In this document: positions 1 through 10,049 of the stretch, piece by piece
Numbering within the stretch: position 1 is the first letter of the stretch
Layout: each line of letters opens with the position of its first letter
The notes under the pieces: model-generated
What the model saw: only the letters and a program-made list of their open reading frames with translations
What the model was told of the DNA's origin: nothing
Databases searched by the model: none
NCBI RefSeq assembly: GCF_001701025.1
Contig: NZ_CP016793.1
Span: 1,984,001-2,048,000 of the forward strand
DNA: 64,000 bases
DNA from: Lentzea guizhouensis
GTDB taxonomy: Bacteria; Actinomycetota; Actinomycetes; Mycobacteriales; Pseudonocardiaceae
Direction of reading: 5' to 3'
Program-made: the position numbers and the translations under genes

Positions 1-546
1 CTGTTCAAGATCGCCAACGACCTCCGCTGGCTCGGCTCCGGCCCCCGCACCGGCCTGGGCGAACTCGCCCTCCCCGACCTCCAGCCGGGCTCCTCGATCA
101 TGCCGGGCAAGGTCAACCCGGTCATCTCCGAGGCCACGATGATGGTGGTCGCCCAGGTCATCGGCAACGACGCCGCAGTCGCCTTCGCGGGCTCCCAGGG
201 CAACTTCCAGCTGAACGTGATGCTCCCGGTCATCGCCCGCAACGTCCTGGAGTCCTCCCGCCTCCTCGCCGCCGTGGCCCGCCTGCTCGCCGACAAGGTG
301 CTCGCCGGCGCCGAACCGCAGGTCGAGCAGATGCGGGAGTACGCCGAGTCGTCGCCGTCGATCGTGACGCCGCTGAACCGGTACCTCGGGTACGAGGAGG
401 CGGCGTCGATCGCCAAGCAGTCGCTGAAGGAGCGCAAGACGATCCGCGCGGTGGTGCTGGAGCGCGGGCACGTGCCTTCGAAGCTGTCGGAGGAGCAGCT
501 GGACGAGGCGCTGGACGTGCTGCGGATGGCCCGCGGCGGTCGCTGA
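1..546 (+). CDS. fumC: Class II fumarate hydratase, C-terminal part
   Basis: The frame is open from the first base and ends at the TGA at 544-546, so only the last 181 residues are present. The fumarase/aspartase superfamily signature [10 protein letters not shown] lies at about residues 31-40 of the visible part and carries the catalytic serine loop. The ending [13 protein letters not shown] followed by [14 protein letters not shown] is typical of class II fumarases. The enzyme interconverts fumarate and malate in the TCA cycle in the cytosol. Assignment to fumarase rather than aspartase rests on overall similarity and on the actinobacterial neighbourhood. The start lies outside the window. 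Confidence 0.93.
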   Translation: MFKIANDLRWLGSGPRTGLGELALPDLQPGSSIMPGKVNPVISEATMMVVAQVIGNDAAVAFAGSQGNFQLNVMLPVIARNVLESSRLLAAVARLLADKVLAGAEPQVEQMREYAESSPSIVTPLNRYLGYEEAASIAKQSLKERKTIRAVVLERGHVPSKLSEEQLDEALDVLRMARGGR

Positions 547-547
547 A

Positions 548-592
548 CGCTCAGCCGGGGCGCTCGGTCACTCCGAGCGCCCCGGCTGAGCG
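548..592. terminator. Intrinsic bidirectional hairpin between fumC and hemolysin III gene
   Basis: A perfect 20-bp stem (548-567 with 573-592) closes a 5-base loop between two convergent genes. No T-run follows on either strand, as is common for actinobacterial terminators. It probably serves both genes. Confidence 0.85.
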
Positions 593-596
593 GAAA

Positions 597-1268
597 TCAG
601 GAGTACATCGCGAGCCAGATGGCGATGTAGTGGCAGAGCGCCGCCACCACGGTCGCCGCGTGGAAGAACTCGTGGTACCCGAACACCTGCGGCCAAGGAT
701 TCGGCCACCTGGTCGCGTAGAACACCGCCCCGACGGTGTACAGCAGCCCGCCCACCAGCAGCAGCACGAGTGCGGCCACCCCGGCGTGGTGCAGCAGCTC
801 GGGCAGCACGAACACGGCCACCCAGCCGAGTGCGATGTAGATCGGCACGCCCAGCCAGCGCGGTGCGTGCGGCCAGGCGAGTTTCAGCGTCACGCCGGCC
901 AGTGCGCCGACCCAGACCACGGTCAGCACCACGCGGCCGGTCGGGGGGTTCATGGCCAGCAGGGCGAAGGGGGTGTAGGTGCCGGCGATGAACACGAAGA
1001 TCATCGAGTGGTCCAGGCGCTTCATCCACGTGCGCACGCGGTCGGACTTCCACGTGATGCGGTGGTAGAGCGCGGAGACGCCGAAGAGGCCCAGGACCGT
1101 CAAGCCGTAGACGGAGGTGGCCAGTGCCGCGCGGGCGGACACTGTGGACGCTGCCAGGGCGATGAGGGTCGCGCCGGTGGCCACGGAGACGACGAAGGAC
1201 CAGAGGTGCAGCCATCCACGCAGGCGCGGCCGCAGTCCGGGCTGTGGGGGAAGGGGCGCGGTGGTCAC
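597..1268 (-). CDS. trhA: Hemolysin III / PAQR-family membrane protein
   Basis: This 223-residue protein has about seven hydrophobic segments. It carries the family motifs SALYHR (about 65-70), LDHSMIF (about 85-91) and GYHEFFHA (about 197-204), whose His and Asp residues are the conserved metal-site residues of the hemolysin III/PAQR family. Bacterial members are inner-membrane proteins linked to membrane-lipid or energy homeostasis; the hemolysin name is historical. It is divergent from the prenyl synthase at 1346, a pairing I recall in mycobacteria as Rv1085c/Rv1086. It begins at an ATG-equivalent GTG 77 bp from that gene. Function in this organism is inferred from family only. Confidence 0.9.
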   Translation of the reverse strand: MTTAPLPPQPGLRPRLRGWLHLWSFVVSVATGATLIALAASTVSARAALATSVYGLTVLGLFGVSALYHRITWKSDRVRTWMKRLDHSMIFVFIAGTYTPFALLAMNPPTGRVVLTVVWVGALAGVTLKLAWPHAPRWLGVPIYIALGWVAVFVLPELLHHAGVAALVLLLVGGLLYTVGAVFYATRWPNPWPQVFGYHEFFHAATVVAALCHYIAIWLAMYS

Positions 1269-1345
1269 AAGCCCTTAGGTTACGCGACCGTAGGTTTCTG
1301 ACCACAGCTCAGTGATGAACTCCGCACGGCGTACGCTGTTCGGAC

Positions 1346-2125
1346 GTGGCACTCCGCACCCGTGTGAAAGACGTCGCTATCCACCTCTACGAGTGGATTC
1401 TCCGGCGTGAGTTGAGCGGAACACAGGTGCCCAAGCACGTCGGCGTCGTGCTCGACGGCAACCGGCGGTGGGCGCGTGAGGCCGGGTTCACGGACGTCGC
1501 GCACGGGCACCGGGCGGGGGCGAGGAAGATCCTCGAGCTGCTCGCGTGGTGCGGTGACGCGAAGGTCGAGGTCGTCACGCTCTGGATGCTGAGCACCGAC
1601 AACCTGAACCGGCCCACCGAAGAGCTGGCGCCGTTGCTGGACATCATCGCCGACATCACCGACGAGCTGGCCGCGGACGGCAACCCGTTCCGGGTGCGGC
1701 ACGTGGGCGCGATCGACATGTTGCCGAAGGAGCACGCCGAGCGGCTCACGACGGCGGCCGCCAGGACCAAGGGCCGGACGGGCATCCAGGTCAACGTCGC
1801 GGTGGCGTACGGCGGCAGGCAGGAGATCGCCGACGCGGTCCGCAAGCTGCTGCAGGCGCACGCCGAGCGCGGCGGGACGATCGAGGAGCTCGCCGAGGTG
1901 CTGGACGTCGACCACATCGCCGAGCACCTGTACACCTCGGGGCAGCCGGATCCGGACCTGATCATCCGCACGTCCGGTGAGCAGCGGCTGTCCGGTTTCA
2001 TGCTGTGGCAGTCCGCGCACTCCGAGTTCTGGTTCTGCGAGGCGTACTGGCCCGGCTTCCGGCGCACGGACTTCCTGCGGGCGATGCGCGAGTACGCCAA
2101 GCGCCACCGCCGTTACGGCAGCTGA
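1346..2125 (+). CDS. Isoprenyl transferase (Z-prenyl diphosphate synthase, short-chain type)
   Basis: The protein has 259 residues and starts at GTG 1346. The cis-prenyltransferase signature HVGVVLDGNRRWA lies at about residues 30-42, with the catalytic Asp in DGNRRWA. NVAVAYGGRQEI follows at about 148-159 and the family V block DPDLIIRTSGEQRLSGFMLW at about 204-223. Enzymes of this family condense isopentenyl diphosphate with an allylic primer in Z geometry and supply polyprenyl carriers for cell-wall synthesis. Its place beside the hemolysin III gene matches mycobacterial Rv1086, a Z-farnesyl diphosphate synthase. Short-chain product is therefore the likely but unproven specificity; a decaprenyl or undecaprenyl synthase is the alternative. 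Confidence 0.92.
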   Translation: MALRTRVKDVAIHLYEWILRRELSGTQVPKHVGVVLDGNRRWAREAGFTDVAHGHRAGARKILELLAWCGDAKVEVVTLWMLSTDNLNRPTEELAPLLDIIADITDELAADGNPFRVRHVGAIDMLPKEHAERLTTAAARTKGRTGIQVNVAVAYGGRQEIADAVRKLLQAHAERGGTIEELAEVLDVDHIAEHLYTSGQPDPDLIIRTSGEQRLSGFMLWQSAHSEFWFCEAYWPGFRRTDFLRAMREYAKRHRRYGS

Positions 2126-2135
2126 CGAACGCGAG

Positions 2136-2168
2136 ACGGGGCGCCCACCGCGGAGGTGGGCGCCCCGT
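2136..2168. terminator. Intrinsic hairpin after prenyl synthase
   Basis: A 14-bp perfect stem (2136-2149 with 2155-2168) encloses the loop GCGGA. It sits between the prenyl synthase and the convergent chaplin-like gene, so it can terminate either transcript. Confidence 0.85.
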
Positions 2169-2188
2169 TCGGGCTCAGGTGACTGAGA

Positions 2189-2464
2189 TCAGTCGTCCCA
2201 GCCCCAGTGGTTGAGGTCGTCACCGTCGACGATGCCGCCGGCGGCGCAGGTCTCGGTGATCGACGGCGAGTTGATCGGCACCGCGCCACCGAGCACACCG
2301 ACGTTGTTGCCACAGGCACCCACGACGGCGTTGACGTTGTTGGCGTTCAGCACCGACAGCAGCGGCGCGTTGTGCCAGGTGTAGTCGGGGTCAGCCATCG
2401 CCGGGCTGCCGACGACCATGAGTGCGGCGGCCACTCCCAGCGCCGCTCCAACCTTCTTCAGCAC
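2189..2464 (-). CDS. Chaplin-like small secreted protein
   Basis: The 91-residue product starts at GTG 2464, chosen because GAGGAG lies six bases upstream and a signal peptide begins directly there (VLKKVGAALGVAAALMVV, probable cleavage after AMA). The mature part holds VNAVVGACGNNVGVLG and a second Cys in ITETCAAGG, which parallels the chaplin core: two Cys flanking a hydrophobic stretch with CGN near the first. Chaplins are cell-wall or aerial-hyphae amyloid-forming surfactant proteins of actinomycetes. This is the downstream member of a tandem pair with the gene at 2550-2855. Identity as a true chaplin is inferred from pattern only; there is no sortase signal. Confidence 0.65.
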   Translation of the reverse strand: MLKKVGAALGVAAALMVVGSPAMADPDYTWHNAPLLSVLNANNVNAVVGACGNNVGVLGGAVPINSPSITETCAAGGIVDGDDLNHWGWDD

Positions 2465-2549
2465 GATTTTCTCCTCACATCGGTCAAGCACAAGAAAATG
2501 GCCTTGGACGCGTCGATGAATGACGCTCCAGAAAGGCGAGCCGAAGAAA

Positions 2550-2855
2550 TCAGCCCTCGTCGACGATGCCGCCGGCGGCGCAGGTGCCGGTGATCGACGG
2601 CGAGTTGATCGGCACCGCGGCACCGAGCACGCCGACGTTGTTGCCACAGGCGCCCACGGTGGCGTTGACGTTGTTGCCGTTCAGCGCGGACAGCAGGCCG
2701 CCGTTGTACCAGTGGTGGCCGTGCCCGCCGCCGTGGCTGTGACCGTCACCGTGTCCGTGGCCGTGGCCGTGGCCTTCGCCCGCGAGAGCCGCCGGTGCGA
2801 TGGCGAGCGTCAGAGCGGCAGCGGCGGCAACCGCCGCGGCAGTCTTCTTCAGCAC
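2550..2855 (-). CDS. Chaplin-like secreted protein with His/Gly-rich linker
   Basis: The product has 101 residues and starts at GTG 2855, with AAGGAG just upstream. A signal peptide (MLKKTAAAVAAAAALTLA, cleaved after ALA) is followed by a Gly-His alternating linker at about residues 27-47 and then a chaplin-like core (VNATVGACGNNVGVLG and ITGTCAAGG). The core is nearly identical to that of the gene at 2189-2464, so the two are recent duplicates. The GHGHGHGHG linker could bind transition metals, which I infer from composition alone. Each gene has its own ribosome-binding site and 85 bp separate them. Confidence 0.68.
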   Translation of the reverse strand: MLKKTAAAVAAAAALTLAIAPAALAGEGHGHGHGHGDGHSHGGGHGHHWYNGGLLSALNGNNVNATVGACGNNVGVLGAAVPINSPSITGTCAAGGIVDEG

Positions 2856-3082
2856 GTCTATCTCCTTAATGTCGGGTTATCCCCGTCATTTCCGGAGTCT
2901 TCGGGGATCTCCGGACGGTGGGGTCCTCGTGCAGGAAATTTACCCGGGAACAACTCGAATAGCGGTGCCGTTGACCCCATTGTGTGATACCAAGATCAAC
3001 AAACTACCCCATCAGGTGGTTTTCAATTTCGGAAACGGTCGTGACCAGGCCGTTGTGGTAGAGGCTCTACGCTCTCCTGCTC

Positions 3083-4312
3083 ATGGACGAAGGCGAGCTG
3101 GTGCGCGGGTACCTGGTGCTGGGGCTGCGGCTCGGGCGCCTGAGGGCCGGGTTCGTGGACTCGTACACGGGCGACCCGGCGCTGAGCCGCATGGTCGACA
3201 ACGAGCCGCGCCTGGACCCCAGGGCGCTGGCCACGCACGCCCGGCAGCTGCGCAAGGAGCTCGACGGCAGCGAACTGAGCCCGCAACGCCAGCAGTTCCT
3301 CGATGCGCACCTCAGGGCCATGGAGTGCAACGCGCGCAAGCTCGCCGGCGAGCACATCTCGTTCGTGGACGAGGTGGAGCAGTACTTCCAGGTCCGCATC
3401 CGCCCCGGTGACGAGGACGCCTACGCCCAGGCGCACCGCGACCTCGACGTGCTGCTGGCCGGGCGCGGTTCGCTGGGCGACCGGCTGGCGGACTTCCGCG
3501 ACACCGACGAAGTGTCCCCGCGACGGCTCCAGGGCTGCGTGCAGGCCCTGTCCAGCGCGCTGCGGGACCGCGTCCGGCACCGGTACGCGCTGCCCGAGCA
3601 GGAGATCGTCGAGTACCAGATCGTCACGAACAAGCCGTGGAGCGGCTTCAACTACTACCTGGGCGGTTACCGGTCCAAGGTCGCGATCAACGCCGACATG
3701 GGTCACCGCATGTCGAACCTGCCGCACCTGGTCGCGCACGAGTCCTATCCGGGCCACCACACCGAGCACTGCCGCAAGGAGGCGGGCCTGGTGCACCGGC
3801 GCGGCCACGCCGAGCAGTCGATCTTCCTGATCAACACGCCGCAGTGCCTGATGGCCGAGGGCATGGCCGACCTGGGCCTGCACGCCGTGGTCGGCCAGGG
3901 CTGGGGCCGCTGGACCGAGGAGATCATGCGCGACCTGGGGTTGCGAATGGACGGCGAACTGTCCGAAAAGGTCGAGTTCGCCGCCGCCGGGCTGCTCACC
4001 GTCCGGCAGGACGCGGCGCTGATGCTGCACGACCGCGGTGCGGACCAGGACGACGTGGTCGCGCATCTGCGCAGGTGGCTGCTGGTGCCGGAACGCCGGG
4101 CCCGGCAGATGGTGCGCTTCCTGGCCGATCCGCTGTGGCGCGCGTACACGACGACGTACGTCGAGGGAGTTCGCCTGGTCAGGGCCTGGCTCGACGTCCG
4201 CGCGCCCGGCGAGCCGCTCGAGTCCCGATATCTGAGACTCCTCGACGAGCCGCTCGTGCCGAAATCGTTGGAGGACCAGGTGCGCGACGGGGTGTCGTGG
4301 CTTGCTGCGTGA
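3083..4312 (+). CDS. DUF885-family putative metallopeptidase
   Basis: This 409-residue cytosolic protein contains HESYPGHHTEH at about residues 219-229, the HExxPGHH motif characteristic of DUF885 proteins, with a downstream Glu in AEGMADLGL (about 257-265) as a candidate third zinc ligand. DUF885 members resemble thermolysin-fold peptidases, and most have unknown substrates. At 409 residues it is shorter than many family members (about 550), but the motif-bearing half is intact. It is a single gene, 227 bp from the divergent chaplin-like pair. No signal peptide is visible. ATG 3083 is the first plausible start. Confidence 0.8.
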   Translation: MDEGELVRGYLVLGLRLGRLRAGFVDSYTGDPALSRMVDNEPRLDPRALATHARQLRKELDGSELSPQRQQFLDAHLRAMECNARKLAGEHISFVDEVEQYFQVRIRPGDEDAYAQAHRDLDVLLAGRGSLGDRLADFRDTDEVSPRRLQGCVQALSSALRDRVRHRYALPEQEIVEYQIVTNKPWSGFNYYLGGYRSKVAINADMGHRMSNLPHLVAHESYPGHHTEHCRKEAGLVHRRGHAEQSIFLINTPQCLMAEGMADLGLHAVVGQGWGRWTEEIMRDLGLRMDGELSEKVEFAAAGLLTVRQDAALMLHDRGADQDDVVAHLRRWLLVPERRARQMVRFLADPLWRAYTTTYVEGVRLVRAWLDVRAPGEPLESRYLRLLDEPLVPKSLEDQVRDGVSWLAA

Positions 4313-4609
4313 ACATCGCTGCGCACACGTTTCGTCCAGTTTTCGCGCAGATGACAAGTTCGGATTCACCTGTGTGGCTTCATGCATACGGGGCACTTCC
4401 GCAGGTAACTTCGAAAGTGGCGGGACGCGACCACTGCGGACCGCGCAGGGAGGTCCTGATCGTGACTGACAACGTCGCGAGGGGGCCGGCACCCGGCCCT
4501 CGTGGTCGACCTGCCTGACGCCTCACGGCGTCCGGCGAGACGATCAATCAGGGTTGTGCCTGGCCCAGCGAGGAGCGGACGCGGGTGCCGCGTTCGTGAG
4601 GGAGTTGCC
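4313..4609 (+). other. Long untranslated region before phoH
   Basis: No credible gene is seen here. The stretch holds two compact hairpins close to the phoH start: GGGCCGG/CCGGCCC around 4485-4500 and GACGCC/GGCGTC around 4517-4531. I could not match it to a known riboswitch consensus. It may be a leader with regulatory structure or simply a promoter region. Confidence 0.3.
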
Positions 4610-5998
4610 GTGAACGCACGACGTCCCGCGAGCCGTACCTCAGGCTCATCGCGCAGTTCCTCCTCCAGGCGCAAGTCCGCCGCTCCGGCCATCACGACAT
4701 ATGTGCTGGACACGTCGGTACTGCTGTCCGACCCGCTCGCTCCCACCCGGTTCGCGGAGCACGAGGTCGTGCTCCCGCTCGTGGTGATCAGCGAGCTGGA
4801 GGGCAAGCGCCACCACCCCGAACTGGGCTGGTTCGCGAGGGAGGCCCTGCGCCTGCTCGACGACCTGCGCTTGCGGCATGGTCGCCTCGATTCGCCGATC
4901 CCCATCGGGGATCTGGGAGGCACCTTGCACGTCGAGCTCAACCACTCCGACCCGGAGGTGTTGCCATCAGGTTTCCGAACGGACTCCAACGACGCCCGGA
5001 TCCTCGCGTGCTCCCTCAACCTCGCTGCTGAGGGGCGCAACGTCACCCTGGTGACCAAGGACATGCCGCTGCGGGTCAAGGCCGGATCGGTCGGCCTGCC
5101 GGCGGAGGAGTACCGGGCGCACGACGTCACCCTGTCGGGCTGGACGGGAATGTCCGATCTGGACGTTCCACAGTCTCTGGTGGACAGCCTGTTCAAGGAG
5201 AACGTCGTCGACCCGACCCAGTACGAGGACCTGGCGCACATCGCCGAGCTGCCCTGCCACACCGGACTCCGGATGCTGGCGGGCACCTCGAGTGCGCTGG
5301 GCCGGGTGACCGCGGACAAGCAGATCAGGCTGGTGCGCGGAGATCGGGAGGCGTTCGGACTGCACGGACGGTCCGCCGAGCAGCGGATTGCGCTCGACCT
5401 GCTGCTCGACGCCGATGTCGGCATCGTCTCGCTGGGCGGACGTGCGGGCACCGGCAAGTCGGCACTGGCGCTGTGCGCCGGTCTCGAGGCGGTGATGGAA
5501 CGACGGCAGCACCGCAAGGTCGTGGTCTTCCGGCCGCTCTACGCGGTCGGTGGCCAGGAGCTCGGTTACCTGCCGGGCACCGAGAACGAGAAGATGGGGC
5601 CGTGGGCGCAGGCCGTGTTCGACACGCTCGGCGCGCTGGTGAGCCAGGCGGTGCTGGAGGAGGTGCTGGACCGCGGGATGCTGGAGGTCCTGCCCCTCAC
5701 CCACATCCGCGGCCGCTCGCTGCACGACTCCTTCGTGATCGTGGACGAGGCGCAGTCGCTGGAGCGCAACGTGCTGCTGACCGTGCTGTCGCGGTTGGGC
5801 AGCAACTCGCGGGTGGTGCTGACGCACGACGTGGCGCAGCGCGACAACCTGCGGGTCGGCCGGCACGACGGCGTGGCCGCGGTGATCGAGAAGCTGAAGG
5901 GCCACCCGCTCTTCGCCCACGTCACCCTGACCCGCTCGGAGCGGTCGCCGATCGCGGCGCTCGTCACCGAGATGCTCGAAGAGGACTACGTCTCGTAA
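4610..5998 (+). CDS. phoH2: PhoH2-type PIN-domain RNase/ATPase
   Basis: The 462-residue protein starts at GTG 4610, chosen for GAGGGAG upstream and because the PIN domain begins soon after. The N-terminal PIN domain (about residues 25-170) shows [12 protein letters not shown] and other acidic residues for metal binding. The C-terminal PhoH helicase-like ATPase has Walker [11 protein letters not shown] (about 277-286) and Walker [12 protein letters not shown] (about 376-386). PIN-PhoH fusions are sequence-specific RNA helicase/RNases, and in mycobacteria phoH2 forms a toxin-antitoxin pair with a small upstream antitoxin. I see no convincing antitoxin ORF immediately upstream here. A terminator follows at 6013. 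Confidence 0.92.
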   Translation: MNARRPASRTSGSSRSSSSRRKSAAPAITTYVLDTSVLLSDPLAPTRFAEHEVVLPLVVISELEGKRHHPELGWFAREALRLLDDLRLRHGRLDSPIPIGDLGGTLHVELNHSDPEVLPSGFRTDSNDARILACSLNLAAEGRNVTLVTKDMPLRVKAGSVGLPAEEYRAHDVTLSGWTGMSDLDVPQSLVDSLFKENVVDPTQYEDLAHIAELPCHTGLRMLAGTSSALGRVTADKQIRLVRGDREAFGLHGRSAEQRIALDLLLDADVGIVSLGGRAGTGKSALALCAGLEAVMERRQHRKVVVFRPLYAVGGQELGYLPGTENEKMGPWAQAVFDTLGALVSQAVLEEVLDRGMLEVLPLTHIRGRSLHDSFVIVDEAQSLERNVLLTVLSRLGSNSRVVLTHDVAQRDNLRVGRHDGVAAVIEKLKGHPLFAHVTLTRSERSPIAALVTEMLEEDYVS

Positions 5999-6012
5999 GT
6001 CCTGAACAGACG

Positions 6013-6047
6013 AACAGCCCCGCGCAAAGCCATTGCGCGGGGCTGTT
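6013..6047. terminator. Intrinsic hairpin between phoH and ABC permease
   Basis: A 15-bp perfect stem (6013-6027 with 6033-6047) ends in TTT on the plus strand and begins with AA. It separates two convergent genes and probably acts in both directions. Confidence 0.88.
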
Positions 6048-6061
6048 TCGCGTCCGGCTCC

Positions 6062-6832
6062 CTAGTCGAGCGCTCGCCTCATGAAGCCCCGCAGGCCGAG
6101 CCCGCCGAAACCGGCGATCGCCACGACCAGCACGAGCAGCACGACCGGCAACGGGATGTGCGGCACCTCCGGCACCAGCTCCGCACGCATGCCCTCGCTC
6201 ACGTACGTCAACGGGTTCAGCGCGCAGATCACCTTGAACCACAGCAGGTCGTCGCTGAGCGAGCGCCACGGGAACTGCGAGGAACCCGTGAACAGCAACG
6301 GCGTCAGGATCACTGCGAACATCACGTTGACCCGGCGCGCGGGCACCGACGTGCCGATGACCATGCCGACGCTCCCGCCGGCCAGGCAGCCCAAGACGAT
6401 CACCAGCAGCGCCCCCGGGATCCCGGACCACTGCCAGGACACGTCGAGCATCACGAACCCGACCGGCACCATCAGCACGGCCGCGAAGAACCCGCGGACC
6501 GCGCCGAACACGATCTTCTCCACCGCGACCAGCGGGATCGAGATCGGCGCCAGCAGCCGGTCCTCGATCTCGCGGGTCCAGGAGAAGTCGAGCACCAGCG
6601 GCAGCGTCGTGTTCTGCAACGCGCCCAGGAACCCGTTCATCGCGATGATGCCGGGCAGCAGCACCTGCGCGAAGTCGCCCTGGACGTACCCGATGTCCCC
6701 CAGCACCTTCGCGAAGATGAAGAGGATGAAGAACGGCTGGATGATCACCTGCGCGAGGAAGCTCGGCAGCTCGCGACCGGTGACGAACACGTCGCGCCAC
6801 AGGATCGCGTTGAACGTGCGCAACTGGCTCAC
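6062..6832 (-). CDS. ABC-2 type transporter permease (daunorubicin-exporter type)
   Basis: The 256-residue membrane protein has about six hydrophobic segments. GTG 6832 was chosen because it overlaps the ATPase stop as GTGA. The ABC-2 layout is visible: an N-terminal cytosolic stretch, PFFILFIFAKVLGD, and the conserved C-terminal ALNPLTYVSEGMRAEL block at about 201-216. It pairs with the ATPase at 6829-7782 to make a DrrAB-like exporter. Substrates of this class include drugs, lipids and polyketides; nothing here fixes the substrate. Confidence 0.88.
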   Translation of the reverse strand: MSQLRTFNAILWRDVFVTGRELPSFLAQVIIQPFFILFIFAKVLGDIGYVQGDFAQVLLPGIIAMNGFLGALQNTTLPLVLDFSWTREIEDRLLAPISIPLVAVEKIVFGAVRGFFAAVLMVPVGFVMLDVSWQWSGIPGALLVIVLGCLAGGSVGMVIGTSVPARRVNVMFAVILTPLLFTGSSQFPWRSLSDDLLWFKVICALNPLTYVSEGMRAELVPEVPHIPLPVVLLVLVVAIAGFGGLGLRGFMRRALD

Positions 6833-7782
6833 CGCAGCTCCCGCCCGGTCAGGTGGATGAAGACGTCTTCCAGGCTGGGCTTGCCGATCGCCACGTCGCT
6901 GACGACCACGTCGAGGTCGCGCAGCACGTTCAGCACCGCGGGCAGCGTGACGGAGGTGTCGGCGTCGGTGTAGACGCGGTACATGCCACCGACCTCCTCG
7001 ACCCGTTGTGCCCCGTCCACTTCGGACAAGGCCTGGGTGATCTTCGCGGGCTCGTGGCCGTTCGGGCTCACCGTGACGCTGACGGTGTTGCTGCCCGGCA
7101 GGCTCTTCGTGAGCTCGGCGGGCGTGTCGAGGGTGAGCAGCTTGCCGTGGTCGACGATGCCGACCCGGTCGCACAGCTTCGTGGCCTCGTCCATGTCGTG
7201 CGTGGTCAGCACGACCGTGACGCCGTCGGCGTGCAGTGCGGCGACGCGTTCGTGGACGAAGAGCCTGGCCTGCGGGTCGAGGCCGGTGCTGGGTTCGTCG
7301 AGGAACAGCACCTTCGGCCGGTGCATCAGCGCGCGGGCGATCATCAGCCGTTGCGCCTGGCCGCCGGAAAGCGTGTCCACCAGTGCGTTCTGGTGGTCCT
7401 TCAGGCCCATCCGCTCGATGATGTCGTCGGCGAGCTTCTTGCGTTCCGCGGGCCCGATGCCGTGGTAGGCCGCGTGGAACAGCAGGTTCTGCCGTGCGTT
7501 GAGCGAACGGTCGAGGTTGTTGCGCTGCGGCACGACCGCCAGCAGCTGCCGCGCCCGTTTCGAGTCGGCGACCACGTCGACGCCCTCCACGAGCGCCTGC
7601 CCCGAGGTGGGGCGGACGCGCGTGGTGAGCACGCCGACCGTGGTCGTCTTGCCTGCTCCGTTCGGGCCGAGCAGACCGAACACCTCACCGCGGCGGACGG
7701 TGAAGCTCAATCCGTCCACCGCGGGTTTTTGTCCGGGTTTGTAGACTTTGCGGAGTTCACTGACGGAAACCGCGTCGTCCAT
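6829..7782 (-). CDS. ABC transporter ATP-binding protein (DrrA-like)
   Basis: The 317-residue ATPase has Walker A GPNGAGKTT (about 38-46), signature LSGGQAQR (about 138-145) and Walker B VLFLDEPSTGLD (about 158-169), followed by the H-loop TTHDMDEA. The C-terminal 90 residues form the extra domain typical of DrrA and CcmA-like exporters. It is translated just before the permease with a 4-bp GTGA overlap, so the two subunits are coupled. It stands 3 bp after guaB1 in the same direction and could be transcribed with it. Confidence 0.92.
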   Translation of the reverse strand: MDDAVSVSELRKVYKPGQKPAVDGLSFTVRRGEVFGLLGPNGAGKTTTVGVLTTRVRPTSGQALVEGVDVVADSKRARQLLAVVPQRNNLDRSLNARQNLLFHAAYHGIGPAERKKLADDIIERMGLKDHQNALVDTLSGGQAQRLMIARALMHRPKVLFLDEPSTGLDPQARLFVHERVAALHADGVTVVLTTHDMDEATKLCDRVGIVDHGKLLTLDTPAELTKSLPGSNTVSVTVSPNGHEPAKITQALSEVDGAQRVEEVGGMYRVYTDADTSVTLPAVLNVLRDLDVVVSDVAIGKPSLEDVFIHLTGRELR

Positions 7783-7785
7783 CTC

Positions 7786-9243
<1,458 letters not shown>

Positions 9244-9272
9244 TCACTGCGAAATTCGCGCGGTTCAGTGCG

Positions 9273-10049
9273 TCACGGCCGCCACACGTACGGCGTCGTG
9301 GTCGTCACCGCCACGAACCCCAGTCGCTCCAGGATCGGCCGCGAGTCCTCCGAGGCGTCCACCTGCAGGTACTTGATGCCGCGCTGTACCGCGATCCGTG
9401 CCCGGTGCGCCACCAGCGCCCGGTAGATTCCCCGCCCGCGCCACCTCTCCAGCGTCGACCCGCCCCACATCCCGCCGAACTCCGTCCCCGGCACGACCTC
9501 CAGCCGCGCCGACGACACCACGAGCCCTTCGGCCTCGGCGACCACGATCACCACGTCCGGGTCGTCCTTGATGGACATCAGCCGGTCGGCGATCGCGCTG
9601 CAGTCCTTGCCCCACACCTCGCTCAGGCAGTCGCCGATCCGCCGCACGTCGGCCTCGTCCCGCGTCTCCCGCAGCGTCACGCCGGCGAGCTCCACCGAGG
9701 CCGTCATCTCCTCGGCGAGGCCGACCATCACCGTCTCGCGGTCCTCGGCGGCGAATCCGGCGGCCTCCAGGCGTTGCGGCAGGTCAGCGGGGTGGTCGTG
9801 GGACCAGGTCTTCCACTCGACGGGCAAGCCGAGAGCGGCGAACACGTCGCGTTGCCGCAGGATCAGGGCGTCGAGCTCGGCACCCGTGACGCCCAGGTCG
9901 GGCAGGCCCGCCACGTTGCCGCCGCGCGGGCCCTCCACCCGGTGGAGCGGGCCGTCGCGGTGGACGGGGGCGCCGGGGATCATGTTCTCCCACTCGGCCG
10001 GGCGGGCCTGGGAGTCGTAGGCGCGGAGCAGTGCGGCAGCGTCGGTCAC
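9273..10049 (-). CDS. GNAT-family N-acetyltransferase
   Basis: The 258-residue protein has its GNAT domain in the C-terminal half: an acetyl-CoA loop WRGRGIYRALVAHRA at about 203-217 and a final strand RPILERLGFVAV. The N-terminal half is less conserved and may carry a second, degenerate GNAT fold. GTG 10049 overlaps the EamA stop by 4 bp (GTGA), so translation is coupled to the exporter gene. The acceptor substrate is unknown. Pairing with an amino-acid-type exporter is consistent with a role in handling a small amine, which is inference. Confidence 0.82.
   Translation of the reverse strand: MTDAAALLRAYDSQARPAEWENMIPGAPVHRDGPLHRVEGPRGGNVAGLPDLGVTGAELDALILRQRDVFAALGLPVEWKTWSHDHPADLPQRLEAAGFAAEDRETVMVGLAEEMTASVELAGVTLRETRDEADVRRIGDCLSEVWGKDCSAIADRLMSIKDDPDVVIVVAEAEGLVVSSARLEVVPGTEFGGMWGGSTLERWRGRGIYRALVAHRARIAVQRGIKYLQVDASEDSRPILERLGFVAVTTTTPYVWRP

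Noticed and set aside
4313..4609. c-di-AMP (ydaO) or other known riboswitch before phoH2
   Set aside because: I could not find the conserved elements of any riboswitch class I know; only simple hairpins are visible.
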